A DNA stretch of 9,993 bases from Pseudomonadota bacterium (GTDB taxonomy: Bacteria; Pseudomonadota; Gammaproteobacteria; Xanthomonadales; Xanthomonadaceae). Shown here piece after piece: positions 1 through 6,620 of the stretch. Below the pieces are notes generated by a model. It was not told where the DNA came from, made no database searches, and saw only the letters and a program-made list of their open reading frames with translations. Within the stretch, counting starts at the first letter, position 1; the number at the start of each line of letters is the position of its first letter. The DNA lies in NCBI GenBank assembly GCA_023392975.1, contig JAEWNA010000344.1, positions 1 through 9,993 of the forward strand, read 5' to 3'. Both the position numbers and the translations under genes were made by a program.

Positions 1-510
1 AGTGAGAGCATGCCCGCAAGAATCAATACATTAGTCCTCCCCGATAGTATCCCATCGATTAACCACCGAATTTTTAAGCCCTCAGCTGAGAACTTGTTGG
101 AGAGATTATATCTTCCAAACAATCTAAATAAAATCAATGCTTCAACTTTTTCTTTGCTTGAAAATCTGCGGGAAATCGTTATTCCCGGAAGTGTAATAGA
201 AATCGAACGAAAAGCATTTTTCGAATGCTCCTCATTAAGAAAAGTCTTTCTAATCGAGGGTACAAAGTCAATTGGACCGCTTGCATTTTCGCAATGCTTA
301 AAATTGTCTGCTGTTCATATACCCGAAAGTGTTTTAGATATTTCTGAAGATGCATTTTCGATACGAAAGTCTCTGAAGTTTTTCACGCGCGCAGGTTCGT
401 ACGCTGAGAAATTCGCAAATGCCCATGGGATTGCGATTTCTAATGATTATCAGTGTATGGCCGACGATAACAATAAACAAAAGCAAAAATACTATTTAGA
501 AGTTGACTGA
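1..510 (+). CDS. BspA-type leucine-rich repeat protein, 5'-partial
   Basis: The reading frame is open from base 1 (Ser-Glu-Ser before the Met at base 10), so the gene probably starts outside the window and only its C-terminal part is seen. The protein shows LRR_5/BspA-like units of roughly 23 residues: LREIVIPGSVIEIERKAF, LRKVFLIEGTKSIGPLAF and LSAVHIPESVLDISEDAF. The motif GSYAEKFANAHGI is typical of the capping end of these repeats. After it comes a short polar tail rich in Lys, Gln and Asp. Family knowledge: BspA-type repeats bind proteins or act as surface or adaptor modules; no signal peptide or catalytic domain is visible in this part. It lies upstream of, and co-directional with, the helical and zinc-ribbon genes, 66 nt before the first of them, so it may be in the same transcription unit. 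The start at base 10 has no visible ribosome binding site, which supports a partial gene. Its specific role is unknown. Confidence 0.8.
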   Translation, partial: SESMPARINTLVLPDSIPSINHRIFKPSAENLLERLYLPNNLNKINASTFSLLENLREIVIPGSVIEIERKAFFECSSLRKVFLIEGTKSIGPLAFSQCLKLSAVHIPESVLDISEDAFSIRKSLKFFTRAGSYAEKFANAHGIAISNDYQCMADDNNKQKQKYYLEVD

Positions 511-576
511 TGAGAATTTTTTTAATGTGCCGCTCTTTTTGTATTGCTAAACAGAAACACTGCAAGGAGATTCATG

Positions 577-1611
577 ATGGATAAAATCTTAAATAGCAAA
601 AATGATTTTATGAATTTAGCGACTCCAGTAACAGATGAGGTATCCCCTTTTTCCGCTACATATCCCGTTGAGTTATTATCTAATGGTTTGAAACTGAAAC
701 TTGCTCAAGCTGAGAATATAGCCGAGAATGTTTATAGGGCAGTCGCAAAAGCATCTCCTATGGTTGCACAGATTCGTGAGGCAACTAAGAAAAGTTACAA
801 ATATGTTGTTGATGCCACTGATAGTACTCTGGAAGCTATTGAACGTGGTAGAATTAAACTAACAACAGAAAATGCTGGAAAGTTATACGCTCAGATCCGC
901 GAGCCTAATGGTCACTACGGCTCGAAGCTACCGATTAAGAAAGAAGTACTTGCAAAAGGCTTTGATCCCATCCAGATGGCTAATGCACTGCAAATGAAAG
1001 CACTTCAAGAGCAGGTTCAGCAGATCGCTGACCAGATAGCAATCATTGATCAGAGTGTTAGAGAAATAATTCAGGGCCAACAGAATGACAGAATTGGATT
1101 GTATTATAGCGGATTAAGCATGTACTTAGAAGCCAAAGATGTTTATGATCCAGAAATGAAAAGAACCTTGATTGCACTTTCTCTTAGAGCACTTTCAGAA
1201 GCTACATTCCAACTTGGCCTTACTATGCAGTCAGATATCAAATATCTTGCTGATGGCGAGTTTAAGATTGGTAAAGGAAAAAGTGTCGACTTAATTGATA
1301 GCCGTATGTCAAGCATTAATAAGTCATTTGCGTTTGTTCATCAGGCCACAATGCTTCGTGCCGGAATCTACTGCAACGAAGGCGAATATAAGGCTATGTC
1401 AAGAGTCCTCAATGAGTATTCATATTTCATTGCGGTTACAGTAGCTAAAAGCGCAGATTTGCTTGCGCAATGCGATTATTCGGATACCGGAACTGAAAAG
1501 GGTGTATGGAAATCGAGAGCTAAGTTGAAACTTGATGTGTCAGAATTCAGCAGGCAATTAAATGCACCTGATAAGACGATCTATATTGGCATTTCAAAGG
1601 AGAACGTGTAA
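577..1611 (+). CDS. Unrecognised helical/coiled-coil protein, 344 aa
   Basis: I do not recognise this family. The start is placed at ATG 577 because the Shine-Dalgarno AAGGAGA (564-570) is well spaced from it. ATG 574 is a close alternative, and a TTG at 544 in the same frame lies upstream of the RBS and is unlikely. The protein is predicted mainly alpha-helical, with a Gln/Ile-rich heptad-like stretch at about residues 137-168 (ALQMKALQEQVQQIADQIAI onward) and further amphipathic helices at 170-220 and 245-300. I see no catalytic motif, signal peptide or clear membrane span. The segment 'GFDPIQMANALQMKALQEQV' followed by a helix with paired Tyr recalls, from memory only, Firmicutes mobile-element proteins with a 'dependent on self-association' helical layout. 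Its stop codon overlaps the start of the zinc-ribbon gene (TAATG), so the two are translationally coupled and probably form one functional unit. The nearby tRNA attachment site suggests island cargo. Function unknown. Confidence 0.8.
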   Translation: MDKILNSKNDFMNLATPVTDEVSPFSATYPVELLSNGLKLKLAQAENIAENVYRAVAKASPMVAQIREATKKSYKYVVDATDSTLEAIERGRIKLTTENAGKLYAQIREPNGHYGSKLPIKKEVLAKGFDPIQMANALQMKALQEQVQQIADQIAIIDQSVREIIQGQQNDRIGLYYSGLSMYLEAKDVYDPEMKRTLIALSLRALSEATFQLGLTMQSDIKYLADGEFKIGKGKSVDLIDSRMSSINKSFAFVHQATMLRAGIYCNEGEYKAMSRVLNEYSYFIAVTVAKSADLLAQCDYSDTGTEKGVWKSRAKLKLDVSEFSRQLNAPDKTIYIGISKENV

Positions 1612-1919
1612 TGAGAAAATCTAAAGGTTGTGCAAATGAGTCGTGTGAAGCGCATAAGATGAAAATAAGATACAAAGAATCTGAGTCTTTTTGTTCCAAA
1701 TGTGCAAGTCCATTGGTTTACGTGTGCAAAGAATGTTATACGCAAATGCCGGGCGATACTGAGAAGTTCTGTGTAAGATGTCTTGCAAAGCATAAAGATA
1801 GAATAGACAAGGCTAAGAAAGTTAGTGCTAAGGTTTGTGTTGGTGCCGTTGGGGTAGGCGGGTATATTATTGCAAATGGCAAAAAAATACTCGATGCAGT
1901 AAAAAAAGTCAAAGGTTGA
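1611..1919 (+). CDS. Small double zinc-ribbon protein with C-terminal hydrophobic segment, 102 aa
   Basis: The start ATG overlaps the previous stop by one base (TAATG) and has its own RBS, AAAGGAG at 1596-1602, 8 nt upstream, so the start is firm. Eight cysteines form two probable zinc-binding knuckle sets: C7, C12, C28 and C31, then C39, C42, C54 and C57 (FCSKC, VCKEC, KFCVRC). After a Lys/Asp-rich linker, residues about 71-90 (VSAKVCVGAVGVGGYIIANG) are small and hydrophobic and may form a weak membrane helix, ending in a basic tail. Zinc ribbons of this style in small bacterial proteins usually bind protein or nucleic acid partners; here the obvious partner is the coupled 344-aa helical protein. 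I infer an adaptor or membrane-tethered partner role, but no function can be assigned. No terminator is evident right after the gene. Confidence 0.85.
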   Translation: MRKSKGCANESCEAHKMKIRYKESESFCSKCASPLVYVCKECYTQMPGDTEKFCVRCLAKHKDRIDKAKKVSAKVCVGAVGVGGYIIANGKKILDAVKKVKG

Positions 1920-2009
1920 TTTGTTCCAAAGGATTATCATTATCTGCTATCCGATTGTAAATGATGCCCTAGACTATTATCCGGTAGGACATAGCAACTA
2001 ATTGAATTA

Positions 2010-2041
2010 AACCTACTACCTGATGTTTATTTGATGTTTGT
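2010..2041 (+). repeat. Imperfect 32-bp direct repeat, copy 1 (candidate recombinase arm site)
   Basis: The copy begins AACCTACTACC and continues TGATGTTTATTTGATGTTTG. A hand alignment to copy 2 (2283-2314) gives 28 of 32 identical positions. Each copy contains an internal tandem unit of about 11 bp (TTGATGTTTAT/TTGATGTTTGT here). The two copies lie on opposite sides of the tRNA 3' fragment in the same orientation. The position and the internal repeat are what arm-type binding sites of tyrosine recombinases look like, but this role is inferred. Confidence 0.6.
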
Positions 2042-2131
2042 CAATATCAATAACGGCCTATAAAGATTCATGATCGTCAAAAGCACATTTCAAATTATCC
2101 GCGAAGATCGGCGACTATTCTCGATTACTAT

Positions 2132-2152
2132 TGACTATCCGTAGTCATTTTT
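2132..2152 (+). repeat. Short perfect inverted repeat followed by T-run
   Basis: TGACTA, loop TCCG, TAGTCA form a 6-bp perfect stem, followed by TTTTT at 2148-2152. It could be a weak intrinsic terminator for the upstream genes, or a protein-binding palindrome in the attachment region 15-20 bp before the tRNA core. The stem is only modestly stable, so I do not choose between the two. Confidence 0.35.
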
Positions 2153-2166
2153 CGCAATAGTACGCA

Positions 2167-2211
2167 CTCATAACCCGGAGGTCATTGGTTCAAGTCCAAT
2201 CCCCGCAACCA
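2167..2211 (+). tRNA. 3' half of an initiator tRNA-fMet gene (truncated; integration scar)
   Basis: The fragment begins with the anticodon loop CTCATAA (anticodon CAT) at 2167-2173. It continues with the 3' anticodon stem CCCGG, variable loop AGGTC, T-arm ATTGG-TTCAAGT-CCAAT, acceptor strand CCCCGCA, discriminator A and encoded CCA (2209-2211). The CCC after the anticodon loop and the acceptor strand ending in A at position 72 match bacterial initiator tRNA (three G:C pairs in the anticodon stem, C1:A72 mismatch). Nothing upstream pairs with it: the five bases before the loop are ACGCA and no CGCGGGG 5' strand exists. It is therefore not a functional tRNA gene. It is the repeated 3' end left when an element integrates at the anticodon loop; the restored full tRNA should lie at the far left end of the element, outside the window. 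Confidence 0.85.
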
Positions 2212-2213
2212 GT

Positions 2214-2241
2214 AAAAAACCGCCCAATTCGGGCGGTTTTT
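2214..2241 (+). terminator. Rho-independent terminator after the tRNA-fMet fragment
   Basis: CCGCCC (2220-2225), loop AATTC, GGGCGG (2231-2236) form a perfect GC-rich stem flanked by an A-run and a T-run (2237-2241). It starts within a few bases of the CCA end, as a native tRNA terminator would. This suggests that the sequence to the right of the fragment is the original tRNA flank, at least up to here. Confidence 0.9.
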
Positions 2242-2654
2242 GCGCATCTTGAGAATCGTTATCGAACACAGAATAGCCCCAAAACCTACTAGTTGTTGTT
2301 TATTTGTTGTTTGTTGGGATGATCGACAGTCAATGATCGTTCGAGATTGCAAAAAGGTGTTGCTCTTATATTATCTGCCCTAACTAAGAAGAAACTTTCT
2401 TGTTTGTCAGAATTTTTACAAACAGTAATAGCAATTATCTCAGGCTTTGTGCTTAGGCCTGTGAATTATTTTTGTATTGCCCACGCTCAAATGCTTTTTC
2501 GGTTATTGTATGTAATCCGTATTTCAATAATGTTTTGCCTACTCAAATGGCTTGTGATATGTTATTGTTCAGAAGTAATTATCTTATTGTCTGCTATACA
2601 CTGATATTCATAAGGATTCAATTTTGCGGATTGTAGTAAGTATTTGGAGGTCAA
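2242..2654. other. AT-rich gene-free stretch between tRNA scar and ATPase fragment
   Basis: It contains copy 2 of the arm-like repeat and two close ATGATCG motifs (2319-2325 and 2333-2339); ATGATCGT also occurs after copy 1 at 2070-2077. An 85-codon hydrophobic frame starting at a TTG (2347) has no RBS and no family resemblance, so I do not call it. The leader of the ATPase gene lies at the right end, but no clear -35/-10 pair could be picked. Confidence 0.5.
2283..2314 (+). repeat. Imperfect 32-bp direct repeat, copy 2 (candidate recombinase arm site)
   Basis: The copy reads AACCTACTAGT and then TGTTGTTTATTTGTTGTTTG. It differs from copy 1 (2010-2041) at four positions, two of which are the A-to-T changes inside each internal 11-bp unit. 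It lies about 40 bp right of the terminator. Having arm-like sites on both sides of the core is an attP-like arrangement, discussed in the findings. Confidence 0.6.
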
Positions 2655-2806
2655 ATGCTGCTTACTAATTTCTCTGTATCCAATTATCGAAGTATTACCA
2701 CTGCACATCGTATACAAATGAGCAATATGACAGTACTTGTCGGTAGAAACAGCGAGGGCAAATCGAACATTCTGCGTGCCCTTTCTTTAGCAATGGATGT
2801 AATGAA
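2655..2806 (+). pseudogene. N-terminal fragment of an OLD/AAA-type ATPase, truncated
   Basis: The RBS GGAGG (2646-2650) stands 4 nt before the ATG, so this is a genuine gene start. The first ~50 residues are a classic AAA_15/AAA_21 (OLD-like, SMC-related) N-terminus: LTNFSVSNYRSI, then a short strand and the Walker A motif VGRNSEGKSNIL (residues about 29-40), then RALSLAMDVM. Family members usually continue for 350-600 residues with signature, Walker B and often a TOPRIM nuclease. Here the recognisable sequence ends near base 2806, and the frame continues to a stop at 2993 only as antisense of a GGDEF gene. Walker B and all later motifs are absent, so it cannot be an active ATPase. OLD-like ATPases are common in phage-defence islands; whether this one was is inference. 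Confidence 0.8.
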
Positions 2807-3674
2807 GTATTGTAATTTTCAAATTCTGAACAAAATCATACTTTTCGATAGCTTGACGAATGCGTTCAGATACTTTCTCAGCTATTTCGAGTCCGGTATC
2901 ACGAAATATGGCCATGAATTCCTCGCCACCATATCGGCCAATGTAATCAGATCCGCGAACAGCCTTTTTAAGAATAGCCGCAAGGTCAAGTAGAACTTGA
3001 TCTCCAATAACATGGCCTTTCGTGTCATTGACTTTTTTAAAATTGTCTATATCAAATATTGTGATCGACAATGGTATGCCTGTTCGCACCGCATCTGCGA
3101 TCTCCGTTTTGAGATGTTCGATCAAGGATCTATGGTTTCCGATCTTGGTAAGACCATCCGTTTCTGACATCTCGGCTAGTATTCGATTTTTTTGTTCGAG
3201 TTCCAGTTGTGTTTCTTTCTTCTCTGTTATATCGAACACGATTCCTGCTAGAAATAATGGTTTCCCATGTTCATCAACCTGTGTAATTCTTCCACGGTCA
3301 TAGAACCATTTGTAGGTACCATCAGCAGCTTTAATCCGGTATTCGACTTCATATACATCTGCTCTGCCGTACAAATGATCATACATAGCGTCCATCGTGT
3401 TCTTAAAATCATCAGGATGTAGTTTCTCTGTAAAGAACTGATAATCAACTTGTTCGGGAATCTGGCTTCTCTCATAACCAAGCGTAGTTAATTTGAGTGG
3501 ATTAAAGGTAACCTGATTCGCTCTGATATTCCAATACCAATGCCCTAGATTGCCGGATCAAGCGAACTCTAGCTTGGTTTCTTGGTCTCGCTCCTTCAGC
3601 AGCTCATGATTTAACATTTCCAGATCTCGAACACGATCTATAAGCATTTCTCTGGAGAATTCCGAGTAATCCAT
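2787..3674 (-). pseudogene. PAS-GGDEF diguanylate cyclase, broken by in-frame TGA and 3' truncation
   Basis: The gene starts at ATG 3674 (minus) behind an AGGAGG RBS (complement at about 3684-3689). The first 38 codons give a coiled-coil-like N-terminus (MDYSEFSREMLIDRVRDLEM then LNHELLKERDQETKLEFA). Codon 39 is TGA (3558-3560). The same frame continues at once into a full PAS/PAC domain (SGNLGHWYWNIRANQ, FFTEKLHPDDF, EVEYRIKAADGTYKWFYDRG, GIVFDITEKKE). It then enters a GGDEF domain with DGLTKIGNHRS, FDIDNFKKVNDTKGHVIGD, an RGSD I-site and GGEEF. The frame leaves the family at KITI, where a Ser-Ile-Gly strand should follow; the last residues LHYIHC are encoded by the neighbouring ATPase fragment. 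Roughly 45 C-terminal GGDEF residues are missing. It once made c-di-GMP in the cytoplasm; two independent lesions make activity unlikely. An internal ATG at 3395 would still encode part of the PAS domain plus the cut GGDEF. Confidence 0.85.
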
Positions 3675-3964
3675 CTTTCAAACCTCCTCGAGCGTGTTTA
3701 GTGCATAAATCCATTGCTCGCTAATGAATGCTCACCGTATTTCCACCTTTGACCGATTCAAAAAAGCTCATCGACATTCTACGCTTTTTGCGAGCAGAAG
3801 TCTCAGTCTAAAAACGTTTCCCGAAAAAATGTAGCTTGTCTGCGTTTATTTAAGCATAGCTATTTGGCACTCATTACTTCTTCGCCCTACGCTCATTCAT
3901 ATAACCTTTTATTATTACGAAAATGTGTGCTGAGGTCTATCTCTTCAAGATCTAATCTGCATCA
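3675..3964. other. Intergenic stretch between two minus-strand GGDEF genes
   Basis: I see no credible gene here. It carries the RBS of the PAS-GGDEF pseudogene at its left end. AAAAAGC (3761-3767) and GCTTTTT (3783-3789) form a 7-bp, AT-heavy inverted repeat with a 15-nt loop. This could be a weak terminator for the sensor gene reading leftward, but its low GC content and distance (about 175 nt after the stop) make this doubtful. A possible minus-strand TTGAAT with a TACGGT 16 nt later lies in the 3740-3760 region and is too weak to call as a promoter. Confidence 0.4.
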
Positions 3965-6493
3965 TCAACTCATTAGGTTAACAAACACTTCAGTCAGTTC
4001 CGGATCAAACTGTTCACCCGAGCAGGCTTTCAGCTCGGAAATTGCCGCTTCCTTTGATAGCGCTTCGCGATAGACGCGGTTTTCCGTCATCGCGTCAAAC
4101 GCATCCGCAATCGAAAGAATTCTGGAAGCCAGAGGAATATCCAGCCCCTTGATTCCGCCCGGATACCCCGATCCGTCCCAACGTTCATGATGTCGCAAAA
4201 TCAATCCCGCGATGTGCTGTAATTCCGGTGTCGCCATTGCGATGCGATATCCGATTTCCGAATGCTTCTTCATCTGAACCCATTCATCGCTCGTAAGTTG
4301 CCCCGGTTTTTTTAAAATTCTGTCGTCGATGCCAATCTTGCCGATATCGTGGAGCATCGAGAGAAGTTCGAGGTCGTCGAGGGCACTCTGATCGAGACCG
4401 ATCTGTTCCCCTATCATCTTCGTCAACTGCGCAAGTCTTCTCCCATGCTCTTCTGTCTCATTGCTACGCGCGTATAGCGTCGCCATGACGGAAGACAGAA
4501 CGGAGTTATGCGAGCTTTGTTGGTTTAGAAGCTTTCGGTGCATCAAATACTCTTCAGCCGTCTTAACCGTTTCCTTGAGCGTCTGTTCGTTTCGCTCCTT
4601 CACGCCATAGCCTATCGAAATGCTTACCTCATAATTCACGCGTTCACCCGCGCGATAGTAGCTCTCCATCATATGCTCAATCTGCTGATATATTTCCTGT
4701 ACGCGTTCCTTATCGGCATACGGCATAATGATGGTGAATTCATCGCCTCCTGTGCGGCACAAAACATCCTGCTCGCCACAGCAATTTTGAATCAGATGCG
4801 CCACGTCGATGATCACACGGTCGCCTTCCAGGCTGCCGAAAATGTTATTGATCATCTTGAGCCCGTTGATATCACACATCACGATCGAAACAGGCGTTAT
4901 CTCTTCTTTTTCTAGCCGTTGAATGGTATCTTCAAAGAATTTGCGATTGTACAAACCGGTCAAAAAATCGTGCTGGTTCAGATATTTAATCTGCGTTTCT
5001 CTGCGCTTGAGTTCCGAGATATCTACGATGATTCCTTCCAAAGCTTCAACGCGCCCCTCCGCGTCATAGATTCCCTGTCCCAACTCCAGAACCCATTTGC
5101 GCGTGTGGTTATGGGTGATTATTTCATATTCATAATGAAAGTATTTTCGTTCATGAAGCACGTCAATCCAAGCAGACCAGAGCAAATCTCTGTATTCTTC
5201 CGCAATGAGATCGTTAAAGGACAAATCTCTGTTATCAATTATTTGCTCCGGCATGTATCCCGTGAGTTCTTTACAGCCGTCGGAGACATATTGCATTGTC
5301 CAATTCTTGTCATATGCGCTACGATAAGCCATGCCCGGCAGGTGCGCTAGAAGAACCGCTTTGCTGCGTTCACTTTCCTCCAACTCTTTTTCGATTGCCT
5401 TTCGTGCGGTGATATCCTCCAGAAGGCACAGATGCAAGGCACGCCCCTGACCAGCATCAACGATTGACGATATGATCATTTTCGTCCAAACAAAAGAACC
5501 GTCGGGCTTGATGAAGCGTTTCTCCAGTGTATACCCGTCGATTTCTCCAGCCATGAACTGCTTGAACAGCTGCACATCCGCTTCTAGATCATCCGGATGC
5601 GTAATCTGCGTCCATTGCAGATGTTCCAGCTCCTCGCCCTTCCGTCCGAGAATCTGTTCATACATGGCGTTCATCATTGCTGCGCCCTGCTCGGATCGAT
5701 ATGCAAAGCTCTTGTCCTTCACAATCGCAATCCCGATTGGTGCCTGGTCAAACACACCGTGAAACAATGCCTCTTCCTGTGAAACAATAGCCGACCGCAC
5801 TTTTAGCGACTCGTGTTTCCGCCAGATCCAAGCGAATCCAAGACATAATAAGCATAGGCAGATTGTCGTGATCACGTTTGGCATCATGCGAATCAGCACA
5901 CGTTGATCCCATTCAGCCGCCGCGTAATCGAGACCAAGCACCGCAATTACGGAATCTTTTTCCACATCCATAATCGGGATCAACGCGCTGTACCAAGTGC
6001 CCCACCGATCCACTGTTGGCCCCGTGATAATGGGTTCGCCCGTTAAAAACGGCAGGAGATCCTCCTGTTTGGCCTCCGTGTAAATCTGCCCTGGCGGGGA
6101 ATACTCCGGCGAGGTCTCCGGCTCTGAATCCAGCAGGAAAAGAATCTTCCCCTCTCGTAATCCAATGATATACGCAAAGCGAATCCGGTCGTTCGTTTCA
6201 GTCAAATGGGAGAGACTTCGCTTGACCATCTGGTAGTCTGGCGACTGAGTATCCTGTTCAGTGCCGGTAAATTCCTGAATATGTTCCGCATGCAGTTGAG
6301 ACTCAACCGACCGTGCAAGCGTCAATGCTTCCGTTTTTGCGATGTTCTGATATCGTTTCCACGCAAGAAACACAACCAGCAGCCCCAGCAATACGACGCT
6401 AACCGTAACGAGCAACATATAGCGCAACGTCTTGAATCGAGCTGGATGCCTATTCGCGTTCTTTTGATTGATCAGCACACTCCTCTTGCTCAT
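3965..6493 (-). CDS. Membrane sensor PAS-PAS-GGDEF-HD-GYP protein (c-di-GMP metabolism), 842 aa
   Basis: The start is ATG 6493 with RBS AGAGGTG just upstream; the gene ends in tandem TGA TGA. Layout: basic N-terminus, TM helix about 24-45, extracytoplasmic sensor about 46-200 (WGTWYSALIPI and VLGLDY look like a Cache/PAS-like fold), TM helix about 206-224, PAS 240-365 (HPDD, EDITARK), PAS 380-495 (YEYEI to VDISELKRRE), GGDEF 500-630 and HD-GYP 665-842. GGDEF keeps D541, D558 and GGDEF 582-586, but the inhibitory-site Arg is Gly (GEQD at 573-576). HD-GYP keeps H715-D716, K719, H744, H768-H769, GYP 776-778 and D797, the metal-ligand set of active c-di-GMP phosphodiesterases. The protein probably senses an external signal and hydrolyses, and perhaps also makes, c-di-GMP at the membrane; net direction cannot be read from sequence. 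It sits alone in its transcript or downstream of the PAS-GGDEF gene across a 289-nt gap. Confidence 0.93.
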   Translation of the reverse strand: MSKRSVLINQKNANRHPARFKTLRYMLLVTVSVVLLGLLVVFLAWKRYQNIAKTEALTLARSVESQLHAEHIQEFTGTEQDTQSPDYQMVKRSLSHLTETNDRIRFAYIIGLREGKILFLLDSEPETSPEYSPPGQIYTEAKQEDLLPFLTGEPIITGPTVDRWGTWYSALIPIMDVEKDSVIAVLGLDYAAAEWDQRVLIRMMPNVITTICLCLLCLGFAWIWRKHESLKVRSAIVSQEEALFHGVFDQAPIGIAIVKDKSFAYRSEQGAAMMNAMYEQILGRKGEELEHLQWTQITHPDDLEADVQLFKQFMAGEIDGYTLEKRFIKPDGSFVWTKMIISSIVDAGQGRALHLCLLEDITARKAIEKELEESERSKAVLLAHLPGMAYRSAYDKNWTMQYVSDGCKELTGYMPEQIIDNRDLSFNDLIAEEYRDLLWSAWIDVLHERKYFHYEYEIITHNHTRKWVLELGQGIYDAEGRVEALEGIIVDISELKRRETQIKYLNQHDFLTGLYNRKFFEDTIQRLEKEEITPVSIVMCDINGLKMINNIFGSLEGDRVIIDVAHLIQNCCGEQDVLCRTGGDEFTIIMPYADKERVQEIYQQIEHMMESYYRAGERVNYEVSISIGYGVKERNEQTLKETVKTAEEYLMHRKLLNQQSSHNSVLSSVMATLYARSNETEEHGRRLAQLTKMIGEQIGLDQSALDDLELLSMLHDIGKIGIDDRILKKPGQLTSDEWVQMKKHSEIGYRIAMATPELQHIAGLILRHHERWDGSGYPGGIKGLDIPLASRILSIADAFDAMTENRVYREALSKEAAISELKACSGEQFDPELTEVFVNLMS

Positions 6494-6526
6494 GTAGCAC
6501 CTCTGTTTCGTACCAACTCAGATGTA

Positions 6527-6552
6527 ACAATGAGAAATCGCTCACAATGAGA
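6527..6552. repeat. Pair of 9-bp direct repeats in the sensor-gene leader
   Basis: ACAATGAGA occurs at 6527-6535 and again at 6544-6552, 17 bp apart centre to centre, 34-59 bp upstream of the minus-strand start at 6493. The position would suit binding by a dimeric regulator near a promoter. This is a pattern only; chance occurrence is possible. Confidence 0.3.
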
Positions 6553-6620
6553 CTCTTCGTTTTGGCGGGTTAACTCGCGCGGTTTTTTCCCCAAATACCA
6601 GAATCATATGAACTTCCGCC

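Larger units (their letters stand above)
1920..2166. other. Gene-free stretch, probable internal arm of an integrated element
   Basis: No convincing ORF is present. The stretch is rich in short related motifs: GACTATTATCCGGTAGGAC at 1972-1990, GACTATTC at 2113-2120 and the inverted repeat described separately at 2132-2147. It also holds the first copy of the 32-bp arm-like repeat (2010-2041). Such clusters next to a tRNA core are typical of recombinase and excisionase binding regions, which is my inference. The sequence immediately before the anticodon loop does not resemble the 5' half of tRNA-fMet. Confidence 0.5.

Noticed and set aside
1581..1940. 119-codon minus-strand frame over the zinc-ribbon gene
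   Set aside because: Antisense shadow of a gene with firm start, RBS and cysteine pattern.
1972..1995. CCGGTAGGAC motif as part of a c-di-GMP riboswitch
   Set aside because: The rest of the GEMM aptamer is missing and no c-di-GMP gene follows on that strand.
2347..2604. 85-codon plus-strand frame rich in hydrophobic residues
   Set aside because: TTG start without RBS, no recognisable domain, irregular hydrophobic composition typical of translated AT-rich intergenic DNA.
3471..3479. CTCATAACC, a 9-bp match to the tRNA core, as a second attachment site
   Set aside because: It lies inside PAS coding sequence, the match does not extend beyond 9 bp, and no tRNA 3' structure follows.
3248..3481. 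77-codon minus-strand frame in the PAS region
   Set aside because: Out-of-frame reading of the PAS domain; the true frame continues from 3395 up to the TGA at 3558.
3761..3789. AAAAAGC...GCTTTTT inverted repeat as terminator of the sensor gene
   Set aside because: Only two G:C pairs, 15-nt loop and about 175 nt after the stop; mentioned in the gap entry but not called.
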